Source of the DNA: Ulvibacterium sp965228935
GTDB taxonomy: Bacteria; Bacteroidota; Bacteroidia; Flavobacteriales; Flavobacteriaceae
Assembly: GCF_965228935.1 (NCBI RefSeq)
Contig: NZ_OZ245846.1
Location: 4,898,001-4,962,000 of the forward strand
Direction: 5' to 3'
Length of the DNA: 64,000 nucleotides
Positions within the stretch are counted from its first letter, which is position 1, and every line of letters starts with the position of its first letter. Both the position numbers and the translations under genes were made by a program. Shown here one piece after another: positions 44,710-52,226 of the stretch. The notes under the pieces were generated by a model. That model did no database searches and had not been told where the DNA came from. It saw only the letters and a program-made list of their open reading frames with translations.

Positions 44710-44809
44710 GACCATAACCCTGTACAGGACCATACAATAAAAAAGATGTGGAGGTACTATACGATTGGATAGAAAACAATAATGTTAAAAAAGCAAAAAA
44801 AGTCCCAAA

Positions 44810-44853
44810 CTGACCTGGGTCATTTTGAATAGAGGTTCGTCACCCTATATTAG
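44810..44853 (+). promoter_or_regulatory. Fnr/Crp-type site plus -7 element with no protein gene downstream
   Basis: CTGAC-CTGG-GTCAT (44810-44823), 22 nt, then TATATTAG (44846-44853, one mismatch). Transcription should begin near 44858. The next protein gene starts 840 nt later, beyond three terminators, so this promoter most likely makes a small RNA. Confidence 0.65.
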
Positions 44854-44857
44854 CGTT

Positions 44858-45077
44858 CGAATAAAAGTGATACAGTTCTTTGAAAACGGCAAAACATACT
44901 TACTATTCGTGGGGAGTAGTAAGATGAAGCAAAGGAAGAGGTTATATATACCTGTTATACCTTTTGAGTGCTGAAAGAATCTAGCGATAGATTCAAGTAA
45001 GGGCCAGTGTAGGTGGTCATCAGGTTGAATAACATCTTCTAGGGGACCGGAATATTTCGGTATTCCGGTCTCTTTTT
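44858..45077 (+). ncRNA. Candidate small RNA 1, Fnr-type promoter
   Basis: A transcript of about 220 nt is predicted between the promoter at 44810-44853 and a strong terminator at 45045-45077. No frame of useful length with a recognisable product exists inside. The RNA could fold locally (for example AATCTAGCGATAGATT, 44982-44997). Start and end are inferred from sequence signals, not shown. Confidence 0.5.
45045..45077 (+). terminator. Rho-independent terminator of candidate small RNA 1
   Basis: A perfect 10-bp stem GACCGGAATA (45045-45054) and TATTCCGGTC (45061-45070) around a TTTCGG loop, followed by TCTTTTT. It is strong, and no protein-coding gene ends just upstream. Confidence 0.8.
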
Positions 45078-45170
45078 GAACATATAAGGCATTGATCGGT
45101 AGCATCAGCAGGTGGTAGCGAGCATAGTAGAGAAAAGGATGCGGTCAATACCCAAATTAATAGATTAACC

Positions 45171-45267
45171 CATTTTAGTGATAAAGTGGTTTAAAAGATT
45201 GATAGAAAGTATTGATGGATTTCATTTTTTTATGGGAAAACAGGAAGTTTCGGCTTCCTGTTTTTTT
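45171..45267 (+). ncRNA. Candidate small RNA 2, 3' module with terminator
   Basis: The block from CATTTTAGTGATAA (45171) to the terminator is clearly related to 45520-45615: both have ATT(C)TTAGTGATAA, TTAA, a GGAAGT or GAAAGT string and an AACAGGA stem. It ends in the stem AACAGGAAG (45239-45247) with CTTCCTGTT (45254-45262), loop TTTCGG and a seven-T tail. The 5' end is unknown; no regulon-type promoter is seen between 45078 and 45170, so it may arise by read-through from RNA 1. Confidence 0.4.
45239..45267 (+). terminator. Rho-independent terminator of candidate small RNA 2
   Basis: Stem AACAGGAAG / CTTCCTGTT with loop TTTCGG and a seven-T tail (45261-45267). The loop is the same as in the terminator at 45045. 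Confidence 0.8.
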
Positions 45268-45271
45268 GGTT

Positions 45272-45315
45272 TTGATCAAAATCAAATTTGAGATTTCCCA
45301 TTCATCATGTTTTTG
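45272..45315 (+). promoter_or_regulatory. Perfect Fnr-type site plus -7 element before candidate small RNA 3
   Basis: TTGAT-CAAA-ATCAA (45272-45285) is an exact match to the classical Fnr consensus. It is followed by 22 nt and TGTTTTTG (45308-45315, one mismatch). It begins five bases after the T-tail of the preceding terminator. Confidence 0.7.
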
Positions 45316-45319
45316 GCAA

Positions 45320-45615
45320 CTGTAAAATGGTGTCCACTGATTTCCCTAATTCTCTAATTCCGGATTTTTATGTAGTTAGTGTACTTCTATGGAGATTCCA
45401 TTCAACAATGCGGATAGTTGGATGCCGGATGGAAATTCTTAGGGGAAGGTCTTTTGAGTCACAAGACGATAAAGGCCGGAAAAGTTCCAGTTATCCTCTG
45501 CCATGATCATACCCCACGGCATTCTTAGTGATAAGATAACTTAAGTATAAATCGGAAGTGTAGAATGAATCGAACATTTCAAAAGGAAACAGGAGGCCTA
45601 TGGTCTCCTGTTTTT
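45320..45615 (+). ncRNA. Candidate small RNA 3, Fnr-type promoter
   Basis: About 295 nt between the promoter at 45272-45315 and the terminator at 45587-45615. The last 95 nt (45520-45615) resemble the 3' module of candidate RNA 2. A 72-codon frame inside (from 45288) has no recognisable product and starts before the predicted transcript. DUF302 lies 83 nt beyond the terminator and may receive read-through. Confidence 0.5.
45587..45615 (+). terminator. Rho-independent terminator of candidate small RNA 3
   Basis: Stem AAACAGGAG (45587-45595) with CTCCTGTTT (45605-45613), extended inward by GCC/GGT pairing, and a T5 tail. The sequence is related to the terminator at 45239. Confidence 0.75.
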
Positions 45616-45697
45616 ACCATTTAGTCTCCCCCAACCTCCACGGATTAGGAGACCCATTATAGAATTGAAAATATCCAATCACAAAAAATATATAAGG

Positions 45698-46087
45698 ATG
45701 GGCTACTATTTTAATAAAATACTTACGGATATCCCTTTTGAGGAAGCCATTGAAAAAACAATCCAGGCCCTTAAAAATGAAGGTTTTGGAATTCTTAGTC
45801 AAATAGACATCAAAACTACTTTAAAGAAAAAGTTGGATGTAAATTTCCCCAACTACATGATTCTGGGGGCCTGTAATCCACCATTTGCCTACAAGGCCCT
45901 ACAGGTGGAGGATAAGATAGGTACCATGTTGCCCTGTAATGTCATAGTCCATGAAATTGCGAACGGTAGTGTTGAAATAGCCGCAGTAAATCCCATTGCA
46001 TCAATGATGGCAATACAAAATGAGGCATTGAAAGGAATCGCAGAGGAAGTTCGGGATAAACTAAAAAAGGCGGTCAGTAGTCTTTAA
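45698..46087 (+). CDS. DUF302-domain protein
   Basis: 129 residues from the ATG at 45698 (the frame opens at TTG 45665). It has the DUF302 layout: FEEAIEKTIQALKNEGFGILSQID in parts, ILGACNPPFAYKALQVEDKIG, LPCNVIVHE and IAAVNPIASM. The conserved ACNP motif with its cysteine is present. DUF302 proteins occur near redox, respiratory and stress genes; the function is unknown. It follows the candidate small-RNA stretch and could be read through from it. Confidence 0.88.
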   Translation: MGYYFNKILTDIPFEEAIEKTIQALKNEGFGILSQIDIKTTLKKKLDVNFPNYMILGACNPPFAYKALQVEDKIGTMLPCNVIVHEIANGSVEIAAVNPIASMMAIQNEALKGIAEEVRDKLKKAVSSL

Positions 46088-46148
46088 GCCACAGATTCCT
46101 AAAACTGGTCTTCCTAAACTTGGGACATGATTTTATACTCCACGTAAC

Positions 46149-46192
46149 CTGACCAAAATCATTACAGAACCCCATCCATAGCCATAATTTCA
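46149..46192 (+). promoter_or_regulatory. Fnr/Crp-type site plus -7 element, flavin reductase operon
   Basis: CTGAC-CAAA-ATCAT (46149-46162), 22 nt, then TAATTTCA (46185-46192). Transcription would start at about the ATG (46197), so the message is probably leaderless. Confidence 0.65.
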
Positions 46193-46196
46193 TGGC

Positions 46197-46808
46197 ATGG
46201 AAACATTAAGCAAAGACCTATTCACTTCCCTGGATTTAAACCTTCCCATTTGGGAGCGCGTATTTACGATTGCTCCATTGGTTATTATAGGCACTAAGGA
46301 GGATAAAGGATATAACCTTGCACCAAAACACATGGCGACTCCCTTGGGTTTTGGTAACTATTTTGGCTTTGTATGTACCCCAAGGCATGGCACCTATGGA
46401 AATGTAAAGGAAAATGGGGAATTTACCGTAAGTTTTCCCAAACCGGACCAAATCATCACTACTTCTTTAAGTGCATCCCCGAGGGAAGATAATATCTCAA
46501 AATCACAGGGTATCGTGGAGGCATTATCCATTGTAAAAGCCAACGGAATGGATGCACCATTGATCAAGGATGCCTATTTATATTTGGAATGCGAACTATA
46601 CATAATTATTGATGGTTTTGATTACAATAGCATCATTACGGGCATCGTAAAGGCGGTCTATGTCGATAAGGATTATCTACGGGTATCGGAAAGGGACGAA
46701 CAGGAACAATTATATAAACATCCTTTATTGGCCTATATAGCTCCTGGCCGTTTTGCCAAGGTTTCCGACACCTTCAATTTCCCGTTTCCCAAAGATTTCA
46801 AAAAATGA
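46197..46808 (+). CDS. Flavin reductase-like/FMN-binding protein
   Basis: 203 residues of the flavin reductase-like split-barrel family: VFTIAPLVIIGTKEDKGYNLAPKH in parts, FVCTPRHGTYGNVKENGEFTVSFP and LECELYIIIDG. These enzymes bind FMN and pass electrons from NAD(P)H or to a partner. It is the first of three coupled genes; the M20 peptidase gene overlaps by 4 bp. Regulon promoter directly upstream. Confidence 0.85.
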   Translation: METLSKDLFTSLDLNLPIWERVFTIAPLVIIGTKEDKGYNLAPKHMATPLGFGNYFGFVCTPRHGTYGNVKENGEFTVSFPKPDQIITTSLSASPREDNISKSQGIVEALSIVKANGMDAPLIKDAYLYLECELYIIIDGFDYNSIITGIVKAVYVDKDYLRVSERDEQEQLYKHPLLAYIAPGRFAKVSDTFNFPFPKDFKK

Positions 46809-47974
46809 AAGGTATGGCCGTAGATATCGCCACGGAGGTGCTGAACTATCTCAAAACGCACAAGAATGAACAGATTGAACTGCTCGAACAATTAGTGCGT
46901 CTAGAATCGCCCTCACACGATATCCCATCCCAAAGGGAAATCCTGAAATTCCTTGGCAAAAAACTCGAGGAGTTTGGCTTTTTTGTCCTCCATGTCCAGG
47001 GCAAGGAAACTGGTGGCCATCTTTACGCGCGTCCCAAACAAAGGGATAGAAGCAAACCATTACAACTGTTATTGGGGCATTGCGATACGGTCTGGAAAAA
47101 AGAAACCCTCATAACCATGCCCGTTTCCAAAAATGACGATAAAATGAAAGGGCCGGGCGTCTATGACATGAAAGCGGGGCTTTCACAATTGATCTTCGCT
47201 TTAAAGGTCATTAAAGAACGGGCTATGGAACTACCCTTGACACCTATTGTTCTTATCAATTCCGATGAGGAAATCGGAAGCCATGAATCGCGCACCACTA
47301 TTAAGCGATTGGCAAAGATTTGCGAGCGGGCATTTGTTATGGAGCCCCCTTTGGGCATTAAGGGAAAATTGAAGACCGCAAGAAAAGGACTTGGCCGTTT
47401 TACCATAACCGTAAAAGGTAAGGCGGCCCATGCCGGGTTAGATCCGGGCAAAGGTATCAATGCCATAGTTGAGCTCTCGCATCAGGTACAACAACTGTAT
47501 GCCATGAACAATTTTGAAAAGGGTATTACGGTAAATGTGGGTACTATCCAAGGAGGCATCTCCCCTAACGTGGTAGCTCCTGAAAGTAAGGCCGTCGTTG
47601 ATGTTCGTGTGCTTACCGGAAAAGACGGTGAAGCCATTACCGAAAAAATATATGGGCTTAGACCAAGTATCCCCAATGTAAAGGTTATTGTGGAAGGGGG
47701 CATGGGCAGACCTCCGATGGAGCGAACACCAAGAAACCAAAGATTATGGCGAATGGCCAAGGCCAAGGCCCTGCTATTGGGCCTGGAATTGGAAGAGGCA
47801 ACTGCGGGCGGCGGATCGGATGGTAATACTACAAGCAGTTATACGGCGACCTTGGACGGATTGGGTACAACCGGCGATGGCGCCCATGCCTTGCACGAAT
47901 TCATTTATATGGAGCAACTACCCCAGCGGACCGCTTTGTTAACCTTACTGTTATTATCCAAATCGACAAATTGA
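46805..47974 (+). CDS. M20-family metallopeptidase (CPG2/ArgE-like)
   Basis: 389 residues. The dinuclear zinc site is visible: GHCDTVW (His and Asp), the bridging Asp in VYDMKAG, the general base Glu in NSDEEIGS, and the final His in DGAHALHEF. The dimerisation domain lies between, at about 185-295. It likely removes an amino acid from a small substrate. The start overlaps the flavin reductase gene by 4 bp and the DUF1611-like gene follows 7 bp later, so the three form one operon. Confidence 0.88.
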   Translation: MKGMAVDIATEVLNYLKTHKNEQIELLEQLVRLESPSHDIPSQREILKFLGKKLEEFGFFVLHVQGKETGGHLYARPKQRDRSKPLQLLLGHCDTVWKKETLITMPVSKNDDKMKGPGVYDMKAGLSQLIFALKVIKERAMELPLTPIVLINSDEEIGSHESRTTIKRLAKICERAFVMEPPLGIKGKLKTARKGLGRFTITVKGKAAHAGLDPGKGINAIVELSHQVQQLYAMNNFEKGITVNVGTIQGGISPNVVAPESKAVVDVRVLTGKDGEAITEKIYGLRPSIPNVKVIVEGGMGRPPMERTPRNQRLWRMAKAKALLLGLELEEATAGGGSDGNTTSSYTATLDGLGTTGDGAHALHEFIYMEQLPQRTALLTLLLLSKSTN

Positions 47975-47981
47975 TCTAGAT

Positions 47982-49001
47982 ATGGACCAAAAATATATTT
48001 ATACCTCACTTACCCGTATTTCGGATTTATCGGAAACGGGTTTCCGTACTCGGAAACTTCCCAGAATGAAATGGGAAACCGGTGACTATGTGGTCTGCAA
48101 AATAGTCGATGCCGGTAGCAATACCCTGAATCTTGAACTTCCCAACGGCCGGATGCGAGGTGTCATCGGTGGCGAGTTCATTGTAGGAGCCTTGGGCGAA
48201 CGTTTTGCAACCCTGGAGGCCACGGGTACTTGGCGGGAGGTAGGAAACGACCTTAGAATGCATGTGTTAACCGGGGCTGGATTAATGGGGAAATTGACCT
48301 CAAAATCGGCCTTTATTCCCAATATGATAGAAGTGCAATATCAAGGTCATGTCCAAAGACAAGGCAAGAAATTGAATATGCAGGATTTTGTGGAACCTAT
48401 GGAAGAAATTCCATTCAATACACCCGTGGTTCTTTTTGTGGGTACCTCCATGTCAGCCGGTAAGACCACCTCTGCCCGTATCGTAACCCATCTCTTTAAA
48501 TTGGCCGGATATTCCGTAGTAGGGGCAAAACTTACAGGTGCAGGACGGTTTAAGGATATTTTGGCCCTAAAGGATGTTGGCGCGGATGCCGTGATGGATT
48601 TTGTGGACGTGGGGCTCCCCTCCTCTATTTTTCCAGAGGAAAAATACCGGACGGCATTGGTACAGCTATTTAGCAGAATCCAATTTCAAAAATCCGATGT
48701 AGCGGTTATTGAGATCGGGGCTTCACCATTGGAACCGTATAACGGGGATATCGCGATCGATATGCTAAGGGAGTATGTAAAATGTACCATACTGGCCGCT
48801 TCGGATCCCTACGCCGTGTACGGGTTGATGAAAGCCTTTGAAGTTGTTCCGGATATCGTCACCGGAATTGCCTCCAATACGTTCGCAGGAATTCAAATGG
48901 TACATCGACTTTGTGGTGTTAGGGCATTGAACCTCATTGATTGGAATACCACCGAGGAGCTAAAACAAATATTGGCGACAAAAACAGGACTTTTGCTCTA
49001 G
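47982..49001 (+). CDS. P-loop protein, DUF1611-like
   Basis: 339 residues. A small N-terminal beta domain (VVCKIVDAGSNTLNLELPNGR in parts) precedes a P-loop domain with GTSMSAGKTTSAR at about 150 and VIEIGASPLEPY, of the dethiobiotin synthetase/DUF1611 type. A DUF1611 member (DgcN) works in D-amino-acid metabolism, so with the M20 peptidase an amino-acid-linked role is possible. The assignment is by pattern; the reaction is unknown. Confidence 0.7.
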   Translation: MDQKYIYTSLTRISDLSETGFRTRKLPRMKWETGDYVVCKIVDAGSNTLNLELPNGRMRGVIGGEFIVGALGERFATLEATGTWREVGNDLRMHVLTGAGLMGKLTSKSAFIPNMIEVQYQGHVQRQGKKLNMQDFVEPMEEIPFNTPVVLFVGTSMSAGKTTSARIVTHLFKLAGYSVVGAKLTGAGRFKDILALKDVGADAVMDFVDVGLPSSIFPEEKYRTALVQLFSRIQFQKSDVAVIEIGASPLEPYNGDIAIDMLREYVKCTILAASDPYAVYGLMKAFEVVPDIVTGIASNTFAGIQMVHRLCGVRALNLIDWNTTEELKQILATKTGLLL

Positions 49002-49149
49002 TAGGATGCTTAAGGATTTTCAATTTGACATTATAAAGAAGCTTTTCGCAATCTATTTTTAGGTAAGTTTACCGGAACCCAAACTATGGAAAAAATTACG
49101 GTTTTCGCAGGTTTCTGAAATTCCCCGATTAGAACCATTGTTGTTGACA

Positions 49150-49809
49150 ATGAATTTTAGAATAGATACACCCAGACCGGTTATCCTATTGCTTCCCTTA
49201 GTGGGGATGGGCCTGTTCATTGTTTTATACATTATTGCCGCCTTGAACTATCCAGGGGGATCCTTTGCCATGCCCGATAAAAATGGCTTTAGCTTTTGGA
49301 ACAATTACCTATGTGACCTATTGGATCACTATGCAATCAATGGAGAACTAAATTCCGCGCGATACTTTGCAAGGACATCGTTGGCCATACTTTGCGCTAG
49401 CCTACTCCTATTATGGGCCTATTTACCCTTATTTTTTACGGTTAAAAGCTATAACAGAAGTATCATGTGGTTATCGGGCATCCTATCCTTGGGGACTACT
49501 TTTTTCTTGACTTCCGGAACCCATGATGTTACCTTGCGACTAGCGGGTATTTTTGGGGTTTTGGCATTTATTACTTGTTTTATAGAGCTTTTTAAGATGG
49601 GATACTTCAAGCTTTGCCTATTTGGGGTTGTCTGTCTATTCATTTTTGTGGTGAACTACTATAGCTATGAAACCGGTGTTTTTATACGTTTGCTTCCCAT
49701 CATCCAGAAATTGACTTTTATCTGTTGCATTCTTTGGTTTTCGTTTTTGAATATTTCCTTTTACAAAAAACTAAAGTCCATTTCCAATGAACATAATAAT
49801 CAGGATTGA
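49150..49809 (+). CDS. Multi-spanning membrane protein (DUF998-like)
   Basis: 219 residues from the ATG at 49150 (a TTG at 49138 is in frame). Six to seven hydrophobic helices, with the loop FSFWNNYLCDLLDHYAINGE between the first and second, a pattern of DUF998-like proteins. No catalytic motif. It is a single gene between the M20 operon and the SPFH gene. No regulon site is visible in front of it. Confidence 0.7.
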   Translation: MNFRIDTPRPVILLLPLVGMGLFIVLYIIAALNYPGGSFAMPDKNGFSFWNNYLCDLLDHYAINGELNSARYFARTSLAILCASLLLLWAYLPLFFTVKSYNRSIMWLSGILSLGTTFFLTSGTHDVTLRLAGIFGVLAFITCFIELFKMGYFKLCLFGVVCLFIFVVNYYSYETGVFIRLLPIIQKLTFICCILWFSFLNISFYKKLKSISNEHNNQD

Positions 49810-50053
49810 CCTGTCTTGGGTGATATCTTTCTAAACCCCATAAAATAAGTGATTTTATTGGCTTTTTTGGAGTCCGACTTTTTTGTTCTCCCACGTAATT
49901 TTCGTAACTTTAAAAGACCAACCCCTCTACCTTAGGAAAGCGCTACGACGCTATTCCCAAAACAGTATCCAGGGCCTGAGCCTGCATTATATGAATATTC
50001 CATTGTTCGGAATTTTCGTGAAACATTGATTCATCTAACTAAAGCATTTCGTT

Positions 50054-50800
50054 ATGAACCCCTTGTTCCTATTTTCTATTATTCTGGGCCTGTTTCTATT
50101 GGCCGGAATACGCATTGTATTTGAATATAAAAGGGCCTTAAAATTCCGTTTTGGTAAATATATCAAGACGTTACAGCCTGGATTTCGATGGATCATTCCC
50201 CTTGTGGAGACCATACAGGTTGTGGATATTCGGGTGATTACCATCAACGTTGTTTCCCAAGAAGTCATGACCGAGGACAATGTACCCTGCAGTATTGACG
50301 GCGTGGTCTTCTTTAAGATAAACGACCCTGAAAAAGCCGTATTGGAGGTGGAAGAATTCTCCTTTGCTATCACACAACTCTCTCAAGCCGCCTTGAGGGA
50401 TGTATGTGGAAAGGTAGAGCTGGACACTATCCTTTCCAAAAGGGAAGAAATGGGCAAGAACATCAAATCCATAGTGGAACAGGAAACCCATGAATGGGGT
50501 ATAGAGATAATCGATGTAAAAATAAAGGACATCCAATTGCCTGAAAATATGAAACGGATGATGGCGAACCAGGCCGAAGCGGAACGATCTAGAAGGGCCA
50601 GGATTATTTTGGCGGTAGCGGAAGAACAAGCCGCCGGGAAGTTGTTGGAAGCCGGAAAACTCATAGATCAATCGCCCTCGGCCATTAAACTAAGACTGTA
50701 TCAGACCTTATCCAATATTGCGGCCGAAAAGAATTCCACGATCCTATTCCCATTTCCAGAGGAAGTGCTTCCCCGAAAGCCGGAAGAGAAGTCGACTTGA
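50054..50800 (+). CDS. SPFH/band 7 membrane protein
   Basis: 248 residues: one N-terminal membrane segment (LFLFSIILGLFLLAGIRIVF), then the band-7 domain with LKFRFGKYIKTLQPGFRWIIP in parts, VPCSIDGVVFFKINDPEKAV, AALRDVCGKVELDTIL and QAEAERSRRARII. It is a homologue of the SPFH protein at 25627 but has only one membrane segment. It forms membrane scaffolds in other systems. No Fnr-type site was found upstream. Confidence 0.9.
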   Translation: MNPLFLFSIILGLFLLAGIRIVFEYKRALKFRFGKYIKTLQPGFRWIIPLVETIQVVDIRVITINVVSQEVMTEDNVPCSIDGVVFFKINDPEKAVLEVEEFSFAITQLSQAALRDVCGKVELDTILSKREEMGKNIKSIVEQETHEWGIEIIDVKIKDIQLPENMKRMMANQAEAERSRRARIILAVAEEQAAGKLLEAGKLIDQSPSAIKLRLYQTLSNIAAEKNSTILFPFPEEVLPRKPEEKST

Positions 50801-50846
50801 TGTATCGTATTCATCTATTTTTCATTTTGTCCTTAATATACTATTC

Positions 50847-51308
50847 CTAGGGGATGGAATATATCTTTTTTGTGCTGGATAGGTGTGCGACAAAGACTAT
50901 GAGCACCCCGAGTAGCGTGTAGACAAAATGGAGGATACCGAATTCGATGCCGAACAAAAGCTGCATATTGATCCAAAGTATGAGCAAAAGACCTATGTAA
51001 TAGGAAAATGTCCAGGACCAGTGCCGATTTTTATAGGGATTCATTTTTTTAGCCCATTTCAATTCCCTTTTTGTAATCAATCCATAGGTAGCGATCATCG
51101 GGAAAATCCCAAGGAATAGGAATAGAAACAATCCGGGCGCCAAAAAATTTGAAAAAGGCGATTGTTCCAACTGCTCTAGCATCGCGGGAGGAAACCCAAT
51201 GTCCACGCCCGAGGGATCCAGTACCAAGCTTAATCCACCCCAAATTGCACCAATTGCAAGAAAAAAAACCAATCCTATCAACAGGTAGCTTGAAATCGAT
51301 TTTTTCAT
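50847..51308 (-). CDS. Small four-helix membrane protein
   Basis: 153 residues with four predicted membrane helices (about 8-28, 54-76, 97-117 and 121-142) and a basic loop KRELKWAKKMNPYKNRHW. No family is recognised. It lies 32 bp after the flavodoxin gene on the same strand and should be co-transcribed from the Fnr-type promoter at 51897. Its job may be linked to the flavodoxin's redox role. Confidence 0.7.
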   Translation of the reverse strand: MKKSISSYLLIGLVFFLAIGAIWGGLSLVLDPSGVDIGFPPAMLEQLEQSPFSNFLAPGLFLFLFLGIFPMIATYGLITKRELKWAKKMNPYKNRHWSWTFSYYIGLLLILWINMQLLFGIEFGILHFVYTLLGVLIVFVAHLSSTKKIYSIP

Positions 51309-51340
51309 TTAGATCTATTCATGAAAATGCAAGGCCCTCT

Positions 51341-51871
51341 TTAAATGACAAGTTGTACCTCATATTCATCGGTTTGTTTTTCTCCGATCCACTCCAAAAT
51401 AGGGCCGATGCTGTGTTTATCCATATAATCGAACCCCTCGGACATCCGTTTTTTGATTTCAGGATCTTTTTCGACCCGGGCCGCAAATTTCAAGGAAAAT
51501 CGAATATACCAAGGTAGCTCTTTTAATGCCAACCTTCCCCGCAAAGGCACGTATTCTATTTGCTTCAAAATTTCCCCGGAAAAACTATTTTCAAGCCACT
51601 TTTGCAAATCCGGATGTCCTGGTTTTGCACCGGAGACGGTAAATAACAAAATGGGCTTGTCTTTGATCTTGGGCCAATTCTTATTCAGCCACTTTTGGAT
51701 TGTGGGCCTCGAAATCATAATGGAACTGCCTAAAACAAGAAGATCATACGCCTCAGGATCTGGATTTTCCTTGTTCAAATCAAAAACGGGGAAACTACAT
51801 CTTTCGTTTATCCAGTAGGCATACTTTTTTGTGCTTCCGAACTTTCCGGTATAGAATATCGCTGCTTTCAT
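51341..51871 (-). CDS. Flavodoxin-domain protein (HemG-like)
   Basis: 176 residues from the ATG at 51871; the frame opens at 51940 but that is inside the control site. The FMN phosphate loop is AIFYTGKFGSTKKYA, followed by DLLVLGSSIMISRPT and LLFTVSGAKPG. The layout is that of menaquinone-dependent protoporphyrinogen oxidase-like flavodoxins. It could carry electrons under low oxygen. It leads a two-gene operon. Confidence 0.85.
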   Translation of the reverse strand: MKAAIFYTGKFGSTKKYAYWINERCSFPVFDLNKENPDPEAYDLLVLGSSIMISRPTIQKWLNKNWPKIKDKPILLFTVSGAKPGHPDLQKWLENSFSGEILKQIEYVPLRGRLALKELPWYIRFSLKFAARVEKDPEIKKRMSEGFDYMDKHSIGPILEWIGEKQTDEYEVQLVI

Positions 51872-51896
51872 CGTTTTGATCTTATAATTCAACCCC

Positions 51897-51940
51897 ACAA
51901 TATATCGATATACGTTCACCTTTAAAATGACCCTGATCAT
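51897..51940 (-). promoter_or_regulatory. Fnr/Crp-type site plus -7 element, flavodoxin operon
   Basis: ATGAC-CCTG-ATCAT (51927-51940), then on the minus strand 22 nt and TATATTGT (51897-51904). The flavodoxin ATG is at 51871. Confidence 0.65.
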
Positions 51941-51974
51941 CCAAATCCGTTTATTTGCATTTGACTAAAGGCCA

Positions 51975-52018
51975 TTGACCAAAATCATTTCGAAGCACCT
52001 AAAATCAAATTACCTTAG
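51975..52018 (+). promoter_or_regulatory. Fnr/Crp-type site plus -7 element, plus strand, target unclear
   Basis: TTGAC-CAAA-ATCAT (51975-51988), 22 nt, then TACCTTAG (52011-52018, one mismatch). The next plus-strand gene starts 210 nt downstream and has a separate good -7 box (TACTTTTG, 52191-52198). The RNA may be a long leader or a small RNA. Confidence 0.55.
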
Positions 52019-52226
52019 GGCCTGTAAATCCGTTCGTGCATAATTGGCACCAATCCAACTGCCCGAAAAAATCGTTATAATAAGGTATTTGTGCACTATT
52101 TGTTAGGCGCTGACACCGACAAGGATGGCAACATAAATACCGGATTTTTCCTTTGTAACTTTCAACACAGGGGATTTACGGATTACGGTATACTTTTGAC
52201 GGGAACATCTATATGCTCTAAGTCCT

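Larger units (their letters stand above)
51872..52226. other. Divergent control region, no protein gene
   Basis: This 355-base gap holds two Fnr-type sites 48 bp apart (centre to centre), one for each strand, and a perfect -7 box TACTTTTG at 52191 for the serine hydrolase. No open frame in it has a plausible product. Confidence 0.6.

Noticed and set aside
44582..44779. 65-codon minus-strand frame in the 1.2 kb non-coding stretch
   Set aside because: It is made largely from the repeat relic and has no plausible product.
44845..45105. 86-codon minus-strand frame over candidate small RNA 1
   Set aside because: Runs antisense through promoter and terminator signals; no recognisable product.
45085..45110. 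A regulon site at TTGATCGGTAGCATCA before candidate small RNA 2
   Set aside because: The half-sites are seven nt apart instead of four, and no -7 element follows at 22 nt.
45288..45506. 72-codon plus-strand frame within the candidate small RNA 3
   Set aside because: It would start upstream of the predicted transcript and shows no protein-like pattern, although a small protein cannot be ruled out entirely.
51149..51517. 122-codon plus-strand frame opposite the flavodoxin operon
   Set aside because: Shadow of two real minus-strand genes.
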